Shown: in pieces, positions 12,434 through 26,091 of the stretch
Position numbering within the stretch: the first letter of the stretch is position 1
Layout of the letters: every line of letters begins with the position of its first letter
NCBI GenBank assembly: GCA_009746045.1
Contig: RPFO01000034.1
Span: forward strand, 124,001-188,000
Length of the DNA: 64,000 nucleotides
From: Mesostigma viride
Taxonomy: Eukaryota > Streptophyta > Mesostigmatophyceae > Mesostigmatales > Mesostigmataceae
Reading direction: 5' to 3'
Program-made: the position numbers and the translations under genes
Notes under the pieces: generated by a model
Told to the model about the DNA's origin: nothing
Database searches by the model: none
The model's input: only the letters and a program-made list of their open reading frames with translations

Positions 12434-12493
12434 CAGTTTTCTGCATGTTCACATCAGCTGCTATCTACAGTGCTGTAAGCGAAACCACCCACA

Positions 12494-13892
<1,399 letters not shown>

Positions 13893-14034
13893 TTCTTCTT
13901 GGTCACATACGGAATGCACGGATAAGCCGTCCCTCCCACTCGGAGCAGTTCAGTGTCCTGGCCCTCGGCCTTTCCAAAATCTCTGCTGCCCAATGCCCAT
14001 GTGCGGCGTGGGCAACAACAACAACAACAACCCA

Positions 14035-14647
14035 CTCGGAGCAGTCCTCTGTGCAGGTCAACTCGCTAGTATTCAACTTGCGCCCAGTAGAAGTCGGATA
14101 ACACGATGACCCATTGACGACATATATGGACGGGATCAGGAGTCAGCCATCGCCCCATGCAAAAATTTGCGACGCACGAGGATGACGCTAACGATGCTGT
14201 TATAGCCATGTAACCAACCATGCACATTGACACGTTGACAAGGTTTTCCCGGGCCCCGTGCATTCAGGCTCGCATTTTGTTATGAATTCCGTGCCAAATG
14301 CCGTAATTTCTATCTCAGCTTTTCCTGGACATCTTTAAGCGAATTTGGCGACTGCTACCAACTGCTCCCAGGACAGTGGAATTGCCATGTGTGTGTGGAA
14401 AGTTGTGCCATTTTCAGATGGCGAAATTAAGGGGGCCGCGCCCACGATTATCCGTTGAAGTTAGATAATAACCTGGCGCGTGAAGCAAGAAGGGGGCATC
14501 CATTTATGAAGGCCATGAGTCGACGTTGATTTCTTATGCTTGGCAGGCGGTTGCGCTGCTTCTTTCTAGAAGGGGAATAACCTGCAATTGAACGGTGCTG
14601 GGTGGGCAGTCTATCAATAAGTGCTATCACAGGACTGCGAGGGTTGA
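14035..14647. other. Intergenic, nothing recognised
   Basis: No supported exon, RNA gene or repeat was seen between the CAA array and the open frame that begins after 14647. Confidence 0.4.
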
Positions 14648-15179
14648 GGCCAACGAGGCTGTAAGGCGCGCTTCAAAGAACTGAAGCCCTCGGCAAAGTT
14701 CGGGGAGGCCACGGTGGAGCCGAAGGCCGCCCACAAGGCCCCCCCCGAGAAAATGCCACCTGGGGGAGGGAGTGCGAATTTACAGACACTGCGCTCCACG
14801 CCGACCCTGCCCGCCGGTCCCGTGATGTCGCCGACCGCGCCTCAGCACCAGACCTCTATGATATCGCGAGGTGCTCCCAGGGAAAATCGGGCGGCCGAGT
14901 CAATTCTACGCAGCAAATCGCTAAACCTCAACCTGTTAAAACTCCGGATCGACGTACCCCCGCTCTCGCCCGGAACGCCGGGCCACCCGGCGTCCGATCC
15001 TAACCATAACTCGGCGGATGGCACATATTCTCCGGGGGCTGGATCAACCTCGCCAGGGGAAGCAGCCACCCCCGCTCCTTTCAAGGAAGATGGCCGTGCG
15101 CGCTCCCTGGCAGGTGGCCTGGACCGGGGCGCGCATCGCCGGACCGCGAGCGCGAGTGGCGACATTCATTCAGAAGAAG
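14648..15179 (+). CDS. Possible coding exon of unknown function (perhaps a 5' exon of the phosphatase gene)
   Basis: An open frame reads RFKELKPSAKFGEATVEPK and continues Pro/Ser/Gly-rich to SGDIHSEE, stopping at donor GTATGT (15180). There is no ATG before the region, so an upstream exon or an acceptor near 14665-14675 is assumed. The frame joins in phase to an exon starting at 15799. It may be the disordered N-terminus of the phosphatase gene downstream or a separate gene. No domain is recognised. Confidence 0.4.
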
Positions 15180-15798
15180 GTATGTAGCTGGTCGTTTTCG
15201 GTGTAGAATTTATAGTATACACGTGTTCTGCTCGGAATGCTTGCCCACAGCCCGCAATGATGGATGTTTTTGTGCCACAGTAACGATACACCCAACACAG
15301 GGTTGATACATCTCTTGTCACTTGCATGGCATGTCAATAGGTGACCCAATCCTGCCTAATACCCACGCGTTATGATTGCAATGAGGCACGATAAGGAGCC
15401 ATTCCATCGGCGCTGACTCCATTGCGGTTGTTTATTGTCGCGTCCTCATTGTCGTCAATATATCGTCGAAAGCATCGCCCGGCCTCCGGTGTTTCAATAG
15501 GCTTGAGCAAACATTCACCGTACATTTACAACCATCAAACTCCTAAACAGATATCTAACGGTGCTCGCCGTGCGCCTAGAGGACAGCTTTAGCCCATGCA
15601 GTGGGGGCAAGCATGAATAGATTGATGGGCCATCCAGCTGGCTATAAATACATGGCTAATGTTAGCAGGAATGCAATGCAAGGCATTCGTGGAGGGCGAT
15701 GACCCAACCGCTCTCCCCCCAACCAGCCACAGTGGTAAATAGGGCGTCAGTGACGACTAAATAATATAATCTTCCTCAATTATAATACTCTCTTTCAG
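15180..15798. other. Presumed intron between two tentative exons
   Basis: Bounded by GTATGT at 15180 and TTTCAG ending at 15798. It is AT-richer than its flanks and contains no recognised feature. Confidence 0.35.
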
Positions 15799-16242
<444 letters not shown>

Positions 16243-16490
16243 TGATCCAAGCCTGCAGCCCGCCCCCCCTTTCCCTCTTTTACCCGCCCATGGACCCGTA
16301 GCCTTTTCTTGCCATCGTGACCCCACGTGGTTGCCCCAAACCCGCCACTTGGCCCCAAACGGCAGAACTACACCATCCCATGACCATGACCCCATTCCAC
16401 CACCATGACCCCGACCTGCCACCACCCCTTCCACCCACCGCGACTGCCCCAACCCACCGTTACTGACTCCAACCCACCCCCGTCGCCTTG

Positions 16491-19400
16491 ATGTATCACG
16501 GCCCCAACGCCCGCCACTTGGCAGCAGGTTCCATGCCCAACAAAAGCCCCCGCGGCCCCAGCAGCCGCCGCGCGAACGAGAGCAGTAGCTGCGACAACGG
16601 GCTGGACGACAAACCGGTTCTGGTGGTGGAGGGCTTGTACATCGGTGGGTGGCGTTACTGTTACTGGATGGATGAGTGTTGCCCTTGTGCATACGTGCTT
16701 GTGGACAACAAACCGGTTCTGGTGGTGGAGGGCTTGTACATCGTTGGGTGGCGTGACCGGATGGATTAGTGCCTCATCCATACGTTCTGGTTGACGACAA
16801 GCGGGTGCTTGTGGTGGGAACACTGGGTGTGTAGGGTGACGGATGACAGGTGTTTCTGATTGCTGGCCACAAAGAACAAAAGAGATTCAGTGGGTATTCC
16901 AAGGTTTCTCACGAGTACCGTGCTGCGAGTGTTGCTAATCGCTTGGCATTGCTAGGAGCTAATCGCTCGCTATTGCTAATAGCTAATGGCTCGGTATTGT
17001 GTTGGTCTTGCGTCGATGGATGCTTTGTCATGTGAAGCGCGGGCAGTCGTGGGTTGAGCACGAACCTGCTGCTAAATCCCTACACCTGGTCACAGGGAGC
17101 TGGTACAGATGTGACAGTTTCCGATGCCTGGTAAGGGAGGGCATGGGATGCTCATCTCTGCTTCATAGTACCCTGATTCCTTGGCAAGCATCGTCGTGGA
17201 GCTGCTTCATCCATCACGGGCATCCTTTGCCCATCATAATGCTGGCTTTCCACCCTGCCGGCATCTGTGTGTGCACATCTGTGCTTGTCAGGCTCGTTGA
17301 ATGCGGATTAAGGCATCTATGTACCGTCGCCTGTACTAGGACTATCAGGGTATAACCTGTGTTTGGATGCCTTGTATGCATGTATATTGGACGGGGCGCC
17401 GAACAGGGTCGGTGAATGCGGAGGCCAACATCGAAGCGCTCCAAAAGGCGGGGGTCAAGAACATCATCACCGTCGCGGGGGGGCACCCACCAACGCACCC
17501 TGAGGTGTTCGAGTGAGTGGGCCCACCCATGTGCTTTGCTCCGTTTCGATTGTGTTGGTTACCTGCTCTGGAGACCGGTGGTTTCCTGCAGTGGTTACAT
17601 CGGTGGTTACCTGTGTTGGGTGGGCAAGTGCTGTCCCCTCTCTCGTTTTCTTGCCATGCTTTGTGTTGTGTGTGGAATGGTTAATATGCGTTTTCCCCTG
17701 CTTGGCGCGCATCCCCGGGTTGCAGCTGTATTTCATAGGAGATAGAGCCCCTCCACTCCTCAGCCCTGGCCCCCCTCCTCTCCTCCTAGAATCTTTGCTC
17801 GGGTGACAAGCTGCGCGGGTTTTGCTTTCTCTTTTATTATTATTCATAATAATAATTATTATTATTTCCTTTTGTGTGTGTCTCTCTCTGTGTGTGTGTG
17901 TCTGTCTCTCTCTGTGTGCGTGTATGTCTGTGTGTGTGCTGTCCATGCCTGTCTCCTCACTCTGCCAAGTATTTTCCCACCCGTGGCGAAGCCAGATGTT
18001 GGAAGCAGGGTTTTCTCTGGGCAGAGTGGTTTCTCAAAATGATCTGCGGCAGGTGTTTATATACGTTCATTGTAACGCTAGTCATTGCGCTGCATGCGTC
18101 ACACAGGTGGGGTGCGGTGTCTAGCATGCTTACTTCGTGGCTTGTGACAAGGCCTGTTGGTAAACACGTGAAGTACTTTCCACTAAATCCTGTGTTTTGT
18201 AGCAATAGAGAAAAGGACTGCCTGCCTGGAAGTCATTCTCTCCTTGCCTGTTTTTCCCTCCATCCTGTTTCGTCCTCCCGCGCCTGTGTGAACTCATTTA
18301 CCAGCTTGTATCCGCAAGCGTTTCATTCGTGTGCTTCGTGTATGTCAGCAAATGTGCCCGTTTTGTCGTCATGGCAAATGAGTGCATGGATTGTTTGAAC
18401 AGTTCTAATTCAATGTTATGGCTCATGTTCGCCCGGCCATTGGTTGGTTGATGGCGCGCGGCCCCTGCAGGTACCTGGAGGTGCACTGCCGGGACCGATC
18501 GGATGAAGACATCACAAAGCACTTTGCGACCTGCTTCGATTTCATCGACAAGGTGAGTCAGCATGCCTGGGCGCCCCAAGCTTTCTCAAATTAACCCATT
18601 ATAGCAGATGATCGTTCTTCATGCGATAGTTGGGCTACATCGCGCTGCAGTTCCGTTTCTGTGTGCGTGCATGCGCATGCGTGTGTCGTCAGGGGGTCTC
18701 TACGTCGGCGAGGGTGACCTTAAAAACTGTCGCCGGCCTTAACAAAGTCACTGTGTCATGTTGGAGTTGCAGTGCCCTGTCGCAATATGGGGCGTACTAC
18801 AGTATGCCGTACTAGAGTCGTAGTACTCCTTGTGACCGCCGCGTGGGTATGATCTTCTCACCGTGCTTGCCGGTGCTTGCCTCCTCCACATTGATGCAAA
18901 GAGAGTTACTGATGTCTCTTTGGATGCCCTGGCTAGAAAAACTTGGGGGTTGCCTTGCCAAGGGGTAGGAAGGGATGTTGGTTGCTTTACCATACCATGC
19001 TGTAGTGTAGCAAATGGTAGGGGTTGCCTTGCCAAGGGGTAGGAAGGGATGTTGGTTGCTTTACCATACCATGCTATAGTGTAGCAAATGGTAGAGGTTG
19101 CCTTGCAAAGGGGTAGGAAGGGATGTTGGTTGCTATACCATACCATGCTATAGTATAGCAAATGGTAGGGGTTGCCTTGCAAAGGGGTAGGAAGGGATGT
19201 TGGTTGCTATACCATACCATGCTATAGTATAGCAAATGGTAGGGGTTGCCTTGCAAAGCGATTGGGCTGCCTCATCGGACTGGCGGGTGTTCTCAAAAGA
19301 GAGAGCGGCTTGTCGTCTTCCTCCTTGCTCTTGCGGCCTGGTGTCGTTGCTTGCCCCGCCTCTTTTAAGTTATACATAGGGAATAATGTCTAGAACAGCA

Positions 19401-21411
19401 ATTTGTACTGTTCGCAGCTGCCGCTACACATGGCAACCTGCCTGGCTGGACTCTGCTTTTTTGAATGATGCCAAGCGTGCTTGTCGGGCCACCCTTATCG
19501 CCTCGCCCCGTGCCTGTTCTGGGATTGCATAACCTCGGCTTGTCACACACGTTGCTGTGCATTAATGAAATGCACATCTGGTGTTCATGTCTGCTGTGCA
19601 TTAAGTAAAAGCACGTCTGGTGCGCACGTTGGGTGTGCACGTCGGTTGTGCGCGTTCCCCCCGTTACGATGCCTCCTGTTTCCCATGCAGGCGCTGGGCG
19701 CAAAGCAGGGCGTGCTGGTCCACTGTGTTGCTGGACGCTCCCGCTCCGCCGCGGTGAGTGATACATAGGGGGGGCCGTGCCAACCGGTTGAGTGATACAT
19801 GGGGGGGGGCGTGCCAAGCGCTGAGTGGCCGCAGCAGCATGGGATTGTAGCTGGTGGTATGTTGTGTTATGCCGCAAAAGGCAACTTAAGGGTGAGCAGA
19901 TTCAAATAGTCTGCGAGTCAGAAAAACTAAGTCCGAGATAGTCAGATTCAAATGATTTGTGAGTCAGAAATAGACAGATTCAAATAGTGGGTCTCAAGTG
20001 GCTTCTGTTCAAGTGTCCTCTTGTTATGGACAAGTGGCGCACTTTTGTTTTCCCAAATCTACAACACCTTATCGACATGTCTCGCCCACCAGGCGATGCT
20101 GGGCTACATGGATGCACTTCCAAGGATTGACGAACAACACTCATGTGAACCGATGGCTCTGCCCAGTCGGACAACCGGCGTGGGAAAACTGACTGACTGA
20201 GTGACTGGCTCCGCCCACCCCCATGGCAGTCCGAGCAAGCAACCAACCCGTGTGCAACCCGCGTTTTAGTATTCTGTACCTGGATTGGGCGGCGTTGGAA
20301 TAAATTGACTGACTGACTGACCTGGATTGGACGTATCTTGTAGACCCGCACGCTATTGGCCCACTTTTGGGCTCCCATGTTTGGATTGGACGCATACATG
20401 GGAAGCTCTGAATAGTCGGGGGAAGCGTGGTATTTCCTCAATTAGTAAAGTAGATTCTTATGCGCGAACCCCCATCTAATCCCCCTGCACCAGGTCGTGC
20501 TGGGCTACATGATGTACTGCAAGGGCTTAACTAGAAACATTCCGGTACACAAAACTCTATCAAATGCCCCATTTACCAGGTCGTGCTGGGCTACATGATG
20601 TATCGCAAGGGCTACTCGCTCGAGGCCGCGTTGAGCAAGCTGCGCTCGGTGCGGCCGTGCATCGACCCCAACCACGGCTTCCTCATCCAGCTGCTCGAGT
20701 TCCAGCAGGTGAGCACAGATGGAATGGAAAGGAAACCATTTTATGCATTGTAGGCTAGCCAGCACTGTACACTTTATTGTTATGGTATCATAGTCGTGTA
20801 ATCATTTCTCAGGTTATAGCTCGAGTCTCCACAGGCCAGGACCGATGTATTGTACTGCATGTGATAATATGCTACGATGTCGCCATCAGGTCTGGCCCCA
20901 GACTAGTTGTGCCACACCTGGGCCCAGAACCCCTACAGCCATTTTCAAGGACAAGTACAATTGCTAACCATGAGCAACTTTGGCCGGTCCGAGTAGCTTT
21001 GGCTTTGATCCACAATGACTCCACCGTCTCCACACTCACACCCTCAGAGTGAGCTAGTCACCTCCAACAGAAGCATGTTTGAAGGATGCACATCTATTGT
21101 GCATCATTATACTTTGGTCGGCAGTTGTGTCTTGTTGGTTGACAGTCTTCATGTATCTATTCAGACTTGATATCATGAAGGTATGGCATTCTCCTGGAGC
21201 AGCTCGCACCAGACTGGGTCTGTGCTTATGTCTCGACCCACATCCTATAACGATGATATCTCCTTTTCCATCTTTTTCTAATCGACAGGTCGGGTTTGAC
21301 CTGCAAGAGCTCGCTCGCCGCCAGGCCAAGAACGAGGAGGCGGACCGCAAGTTGAAGGAGCAGAAGGAGATGCGGGACAAGCGCGGAAAGGCCCTCGACA
21401 CCACGGTGTGA
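16491..21411 (+). CDS. Atypical dual-specificity protein phosphatase (DUSP), complete six-exon gene, 218 aa
   Basis: Exons: 16491-16644, 17407-17512, 18471-18552, 19691-19753, 20580-20708 and 21289-21411 (stop TGA). Every intron is GT-AG and the phases match. The domain starts around residue 41 (PVLVVEGLYIGS), continues with NIEALQKAGVKNIITVA and FEYLEVHCRDRSDED, and carries the P-loop HCVAGRSRS with predicted nucleophile Cys126 and Arg132; D95 or D98 is the likely general acid. It ends in the helix RPCIDPNHGFLIQLLEFQQ and a charged C-terminal tail of 40 residues. The family removes phosphate from Ser/Thr and Tyr; the substrate is unknown. The ATG at 16491 is the first after an in-frame TGA at 16464, but exons further upstream could extend the protein. 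Exon 1 and the start of exon 5 are flanked by duplicated copies of themselves. Confidence 0.85.
16604..16850 (+). repeat. Three tandem copies of phosphatase exon 1 end plus donor
   Basis: The exon end GACGACAAACCGGTTCTGG ... TGTACATCG with donor GTGGGT (16645) is repeated at about 16704-16790, where the donor reads TTGGGT (GT lost). A third, decayed copy starts near 16793 (GACGACAAGCGGGTGCTTGT). The period is about 90-99 bp. Only the first copy has both an intact donor and the phase that fits exon 2. Confidence 0.85.
17826..17945. repeat. AT-rich stretch and (TG)n/(TC)n microsatellite in a phosphatase intron
   Basis: ATTATTATTC/ATAATAATAA is followed by alternating TGTG and TCTC runs. Simple sequence only. 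Confidence 0.8.
18944..19258 (+). repeat. 74-bp minisatellite, four copies plus a partial fifth, in phosphatase intron 3
   Basis: The unit starting TGCCTTGCCAAGGGGTAGG recurs at 18951, 19025, 19099, 19173 and 19247, exactly 74 bp apart. Adjacent copies differ by a few substitutions. Each contains the palindrome-like stretch TACCATACCATGCTATAGTA. Confidence 0.93.
20085..20616 (+). repeat. Dispersed copies of the phosphatase exon 5 start with its acceptor
   Basis: The true acceptor and exon start at 20577-20616 (CCAGGTCGTGCTGGGCTACA, then TGATGTATCGCAAGGGCTAC) is preceded by a copy at 20489-20529 that soon reaches a stop (GGGCTTAACTAG). A shorter copy lies at 20088-20112 (CCAGGCGATGCTGGGCTACA). 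The extra copies keep the AG acceptor. Confidence 0.8.
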
Positions 21412-23854
21412 TACGACGTGCGGGTGGAAGGAAGCATATACACACCCCGGGGGGGGGGCGAATTTGGAAGGGGCAATTAGCTGGTCGCCACGGCGAGAGG
21501 TTCGTCAACAGATACGCTTATGGGCGCGGGCATCCGGAGTTATACGACATTTTCACAATCCAAGTGCTTGCCTTGAGAAGCCATAGTACGACACGAAAGC
21601 GGACCGGATCGCCCGCCCACCTGCCTGCCCGGTAGGGGCCACGAGGGATGCGAGGCAGGACTTGCGGGTGCTGGGACGCGATGCAACCTCTGGCCTGCAT
21701 GACAGCTGGCACTACCTGACCGCTGTTGAGTCAGCCCTGCTTGACAGACCTCTAGCGCAGCCCTCTAGTCCGTTCTGCCTGGACCAACTTCTCGTGTGGC
21801 GTGTCGCCTACCCGAGGATGGTGGGCATGGCGTCCCCTGCGGCCATGTGGCGGCTGCTGGTGGGCGGTCACCGGCATCGGCCCCTAAATGGCTAAGGCTG
21901 GTAAAGGAGCTCTGTGAGAGAGGGAGTGGGGGGGGGGGGACATCCACCAGAGTAAGGGAGCGCTGCGAGGGGGAGGGCTGCCAGGCTTGCAATCGTGCAC
22001 GCGTGCAGTGACGTATTCCTGGTCACTTATTACTGGGGGCCTTGCAATTATTTCAAGGCAAGAGGTGTGTGCAAAACACGTTGGCCATGGTGCCTAAACG
22101 AGCAGGCCTGGCATTGTAATTGAAACAGTTGGGCTCGGCTGCAGATGGCCGCTCAAAGCACACAGCTGCGCGAAGATGAATCCTCGCCAGGTGGCTTGCA
22201 CATGACCATCATCGCTCCATGCCTCTCATGCCCTTGCTGGACTAGCCCGTGCTCCCCACCCCCCTCCCCTGGTTGAGCCTGGGCCGTTTTTGGCGGAATA
22301 CTGCCAGTTCCTCTTTCGTGCAGGTCCTTGAGGGTGCCATGAGCGTTGCGGTGACCGCCCAACCGCGCCCATGGCAGCCGACAAGAGCCGCAAGGCCTTG
22401 CAGAGGACAGTTGCGTGTGGGGGGGTGGCTTGCACAAATGCCTTGGTGGCGGCGGTTATGTGGACCGAGGGATGGGGTGGGGGCCCTCAGTGGGCATGGG
22501 TGCAGGAGTGGGGGCGAGTGCCCAGGAGGTCTTGGCGGGTTTGATGCGACCTGTCAAAACGTGGCAGGTTCGGAGCGTGGCTGCCTCAACAAATTCCCCC
22601 TCCATCAAGTTGGGGAGTTTGCGTCGCGTGCCCATGACAAGACAGTTAACGCCTCTCCCCATTGCAACTCAGTTTGCGCCTGTCTCTCTGACAGCCACGC
22701 CGGCTAACTTTCTTGGGAAAAGGGCGAGCGCATCCTTGGGCTCTCAGGCCCTTGTCTCTGCTGAGCACTAGCGGACGTGCTGCTGGGCACTGGCGAACCT
22801 GCCCGCCTCGTCTATAATTATCCAACCGGCCTGCTGTGTTCTGTGGAACTCATCTCTTGGCCTCTTCCAGCCACCTAGTCCTTCTACTTGCTGCTGCCCA
22901 TCAACCCAGTTTTGTTCATGGAAAGTTTGCAAGGGTGGCTGATGAAGGGAGTGTGTTCGTACGGGGACTTGAGGGGAGTGACTGCAGGAGTCTTTTGTTT
23001 CATCTTCCTGCACCAAGATTGGCGTGGTGATGGAAGTTCCGCTTGCCAATGGTAGCCCATTGCCCTAGAGCTGCTGCATCCGGCCCCTCGCAGTTATGGC
23101 CTAGGTTGTGGTCATGGTACGCCCGATCTGGCTTGCGCCGATCCAGCATGGCTGGTGCCTGTTCCCCTGCGGATGCCGAGCGTGCGTCCAAACTGGCATC
23201 ACCGGTGCTACTGGACGCTGTCACCGCCAGCCCCAGGTGCGACCCAGAGCAAGTTCACTTGCTTGGGTGTATGTTGGCATGCCTTGGGGATGATGTTTCA
23301 TCCAGGTCACCGATGTCTCAGCCGCTGTGGCCACAGATATTCTACTGCGGGGGTTGGCAATTCAAATGTGGCATTTGGTGCAGCAGCAGCCACGCATATC
23401 GGGTCATAGCTCCCCATCCGGGCTGCGTCGGGCTGTCACCCATCCAGCCATATCTTCGGGCATGTCGGGGTCGTCAGCCACAAGGCATTTTGCATGTCGT
23501 TGGTATGAGGGGCAGGTTTAGCCATGCCGCTACATGGGGGGGGCATATTGGGGGAAAAGGGGGACTCGGCAGCAAAGGAAATGGCAGGCAAAATTTCGCT
23601 TCTGGTTTTGTGTGGATCACTCCAAGATCGGGCCAGAGCATAGCAGCTTACGACACTGGCAAGGGCAAGGCCTTAATAATTTATTAAGGGCAAGGCATAT
23701 GATGGTGTCAAAGCCGTTCGATGCAGTGGTGGATGTGGCAAGCAGGAAGGTGCGCTTGGGCCCCGCCTCCGCCTCCGATGCAGTTATTTATAGTTGCAAG
23801 CCTCTGATAAGAAATTGGAAGAGGTGGCTGCCTTTTCCCTTAGTGGGGAGTCTG
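21412..23854. other. Intergenic, no gene supported
   Basis: This is the 3' flank of the phosphatase gene. Open frames exist (for example 23043-23687) but none shows a domain, consistent splice signals or compositional support. Confidence 0.45.
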
Positions 23855-23856
23855 GT

Positions 23857-24066
23857 TAATGAATTAATTAATTAAGAACATAACTCCGTTGGGAGTGTAT
23901 GTAGCACATATCCCTGAGAAGGGGCATATGGCTTGTAATACATTCTAGGCTACTTCCTGCAAGGGTAGGGTGTAAACTACACAAGCTCTGGGTGCACAAA
24001 GTGCACCTGCACCACCATTAATTAGGAACATAACTCCGTTGGGAGTATATGTAGCACATAGCCCAG
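23857..24066 (-). mobile_element. Two 3' ends of element B (minus), 5' truncated
   Basis: GAACATAACTCCGTTGGGAG..ATGTAGCACAT occurs twice (about 23875 and 24025), each preceded on the plus strand by TTAATTAATTAAT or ATTAATTAG. Read on the minus strand these are the terminal CAAC stem-loop of element B and its AT-rich tail. Confidence 0.7.
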
Positions 24067-24904
24067 AGCACGTGACGCCCATTGCTGCAGATGTGGCGGC
24101 AATTGGCGGCTCGTTGGCTGCTGAGCTCCCCACCATCCCCACCGCCACCGCCGCCCTCCTCGCCTCCCCCCCCCCCCCCCCCCCCTCCGCCTCCACCGAC
24201 TCCATCACCGCCCAGCTCCGCGACATCGACCAGCGTCTTAAGGACAACGCCATTGCTATCGAGGTTCTGCAAAACACCGCAGGCCTCACCGCCCAGGCGG
24301 TGAAGGAATTGCCGCCAAGCCAGCCCCGGCTGGCCTGGCCGGCGATGCTCCTCCCATCACCACCTGGGCGGACATGCTTAAGCAACACACCACCTCCACC
24401 ACCTCCGCCGTCGCAGCCCAGCTTCAACGGCAGACGCTTGACCTCCGCGAGGAGGCCGAGCTCGCCAAGCGCAGCCTCAACGTCATTGTCAAGAATCTCA
24501 CCATGGAGGAAGGTGAGAATTCCGAGAAGCTTGCGCGTGCTTTTGAGAGAGAAATCCTTGATCGCATGGGCCTTACTGGTGAGATCGAGCTGGCCGCCCA
24601 CCGCCTTCCCCGCGCGCGGGGTAAGGCAGGGCCGCCCCCGCTCCTTCTCACCTTTAAGACCCCGGCGGACAAGATTTCTTTTCTCAGACGCCGCAAGCGG
24701 CTCGAGAAGACTCTCTTCACCCTTGATGACGACTTGACCCTGGCGCAGCAACAACGGCGACGGGAGCTATGGCCGACCTACCTCCAGCTCCGGCAGACCA
24801 AGGCGGGCCAGCCGGTGTATTGGAAGGGGGCGGCCATCTACGTCGGCCACAAGCCCTGGCAGGCGACCCCCGCGGCCCCAGCGACTCCAGACGCCCCAGC
24901 TTAG
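24067..24904 (+). pseudogene. ORF1 protein of element B copy 1 (LINE ORF1p-like), frameshifted
   Basis: The frame from 24067 (VTPIAADVAAIGG) shifts near 24370 to the frame ending at 24904. The C-terminal part reads RSLNVIVKNLTMEEGEN, EREILDRMGL, LPRARGKAGPPPLLLTF, DKISFLRRRKRLEKT and LTLAQQQRRRELWPTYLQLR. This matches the RRM plus C-terminal domain layout of L1-type ORF1 RNA chaperones. Compare the intact N-terminal half at 28702-27799. Function by family: binds element RNA in the RNP. Confidence 0.6.
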
Positions 24905-25356
24905 GGGAATACAGCAGTAGTAGTGTAGAATAGATAGACCGTGGCCATGTACATGCATGTACGCCTCCTAGAGGCACTATCCCAGCTAAGCCACGCGCTT
25001 TATTTAATCATGTACATGTGTGCCTATGATGAGCCACCCTCCAGATGATGCCTAGCTTTATTTAGTTATGTTGTGCCCATGCAGGGAGTAACTCTCTGCT
25101 GAGACGCCATGCCATAGCTCTTGTATAGCCATGATGATCTTCCCCCACATGCCACGCTCCCCCTTAACTGGGCATAGCGCGATACATCATGAGGGTGCAG
25201 GTGCCTTGGTGCACCTAGAGCAAGTGTTGTTTACATCCCCACCCTTGCAGGAAGTAGCTTAGGGTGTATGATAGGCCATATGCCCCCTCTCAGGGGCTAT
25301 GTGCTACATATACTCCCAACGGAGTTATGTTACAATTCAATTCAATTCAATTCAAT
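24067..25356 (+). mobile_element. Element B copy 1 (5' truncated, ORF1-only retroelement)
   Basis: Begins inside ORF1. It ends with TGTGCTACATATACTCCCAA, then CGGAGTTATGTT and (AATTC)n. Between the ORF1 stop at 24904 and the tail lies about 430 bp of non-coding 3' region with no ORF2. Its 3' 730 bp are an inverted copy of 25357-26091. Confidence 0.75.
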
Positions 25357-26091
25357 AGCCCAGAGAAGGGGCATATGGCCTATCATACATTCTAAGCTAC
25401 TTCCTGCAAGGGTGGGAATGTAAACGACCCTTGCTCTAGGTGCACCAGGGCACTTGCAGCCCCATGATCTTCAAGCTATGCCCAGCGAAGGGGCAGCCTG
25501 TCATGGTGGGGGGGAAGATCAGCACTATAGCTAGACAAAAAAGCTAGGGCATGGCGTCTCAGCAGAGAGTTACTCCCTGCATGGGCACAACATAACTAAA
25601 TAAAGCTAGGCATCATCTGGAGGGTGGCTCATCATAGGCACACATGTACGTGATTAATTAATAAAGCGCGTGGCTTAGCTGGGATAGTGCCTCTAGGAGG
25701 CGTACATGTACATGGCCACGGTCTATCTATTCTACACTACTACTGCTGTATTCCCCTAAGCTGGGGCGTCTGGAGTCGCTGCCGGGGCCGCGGGGGTCGC
25801 CTGCCAGGGCTTGTGGCCGACGTAGATGGCCGCCCCCTTCCAGTATACACCGGCTGCCCCGCCTTGGTCTGCCGGAGCTGGAGGTAGGTCGGCCATAGCC
25901 CCCGTCGCCGTTGTTGCTGCGCCAGGGTCAAGTCGTCATCAAGGGTGAAGAGAGTCTTCTCGAGCCGCTTGCGGCGTCTGAGAAAAGAAATCTTGTCCGC
26001 CAGGGTCTTAAAGGTGAGAAGGAGCGGGGGCGCCCCTGCCTTACTACCCCGCGCGCGGGGAAGGCGGTGGGCGACCAGCTCGATCTCACCG
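24578..26091. repeat. Large inverted repeat, arms about 730 bp, loop about 50 bp
   Basis: Arm 1 (24578 to about 25310) and arm 2 (about 25357-26091) are the 3' parts of element B copies 1 and 2 placed tail to tail. The loop contains the terminal stem-loop of copy 1 and (AATTC)n. Copy 2 lacks its own terminal hairpin. Confidence 0.85.

Noticed and set aside
18944-19258. CRISPR-like array
   Set aside because: 74-bp head-to-tail units with no unique spacers in an intron of a eukaryotic gene; an ordinary minisatellite.
23043-23687. 214-aa plus-strand frame
   Set aside because: No recognisable motif, low-complexity composition, and no matching splice signals.
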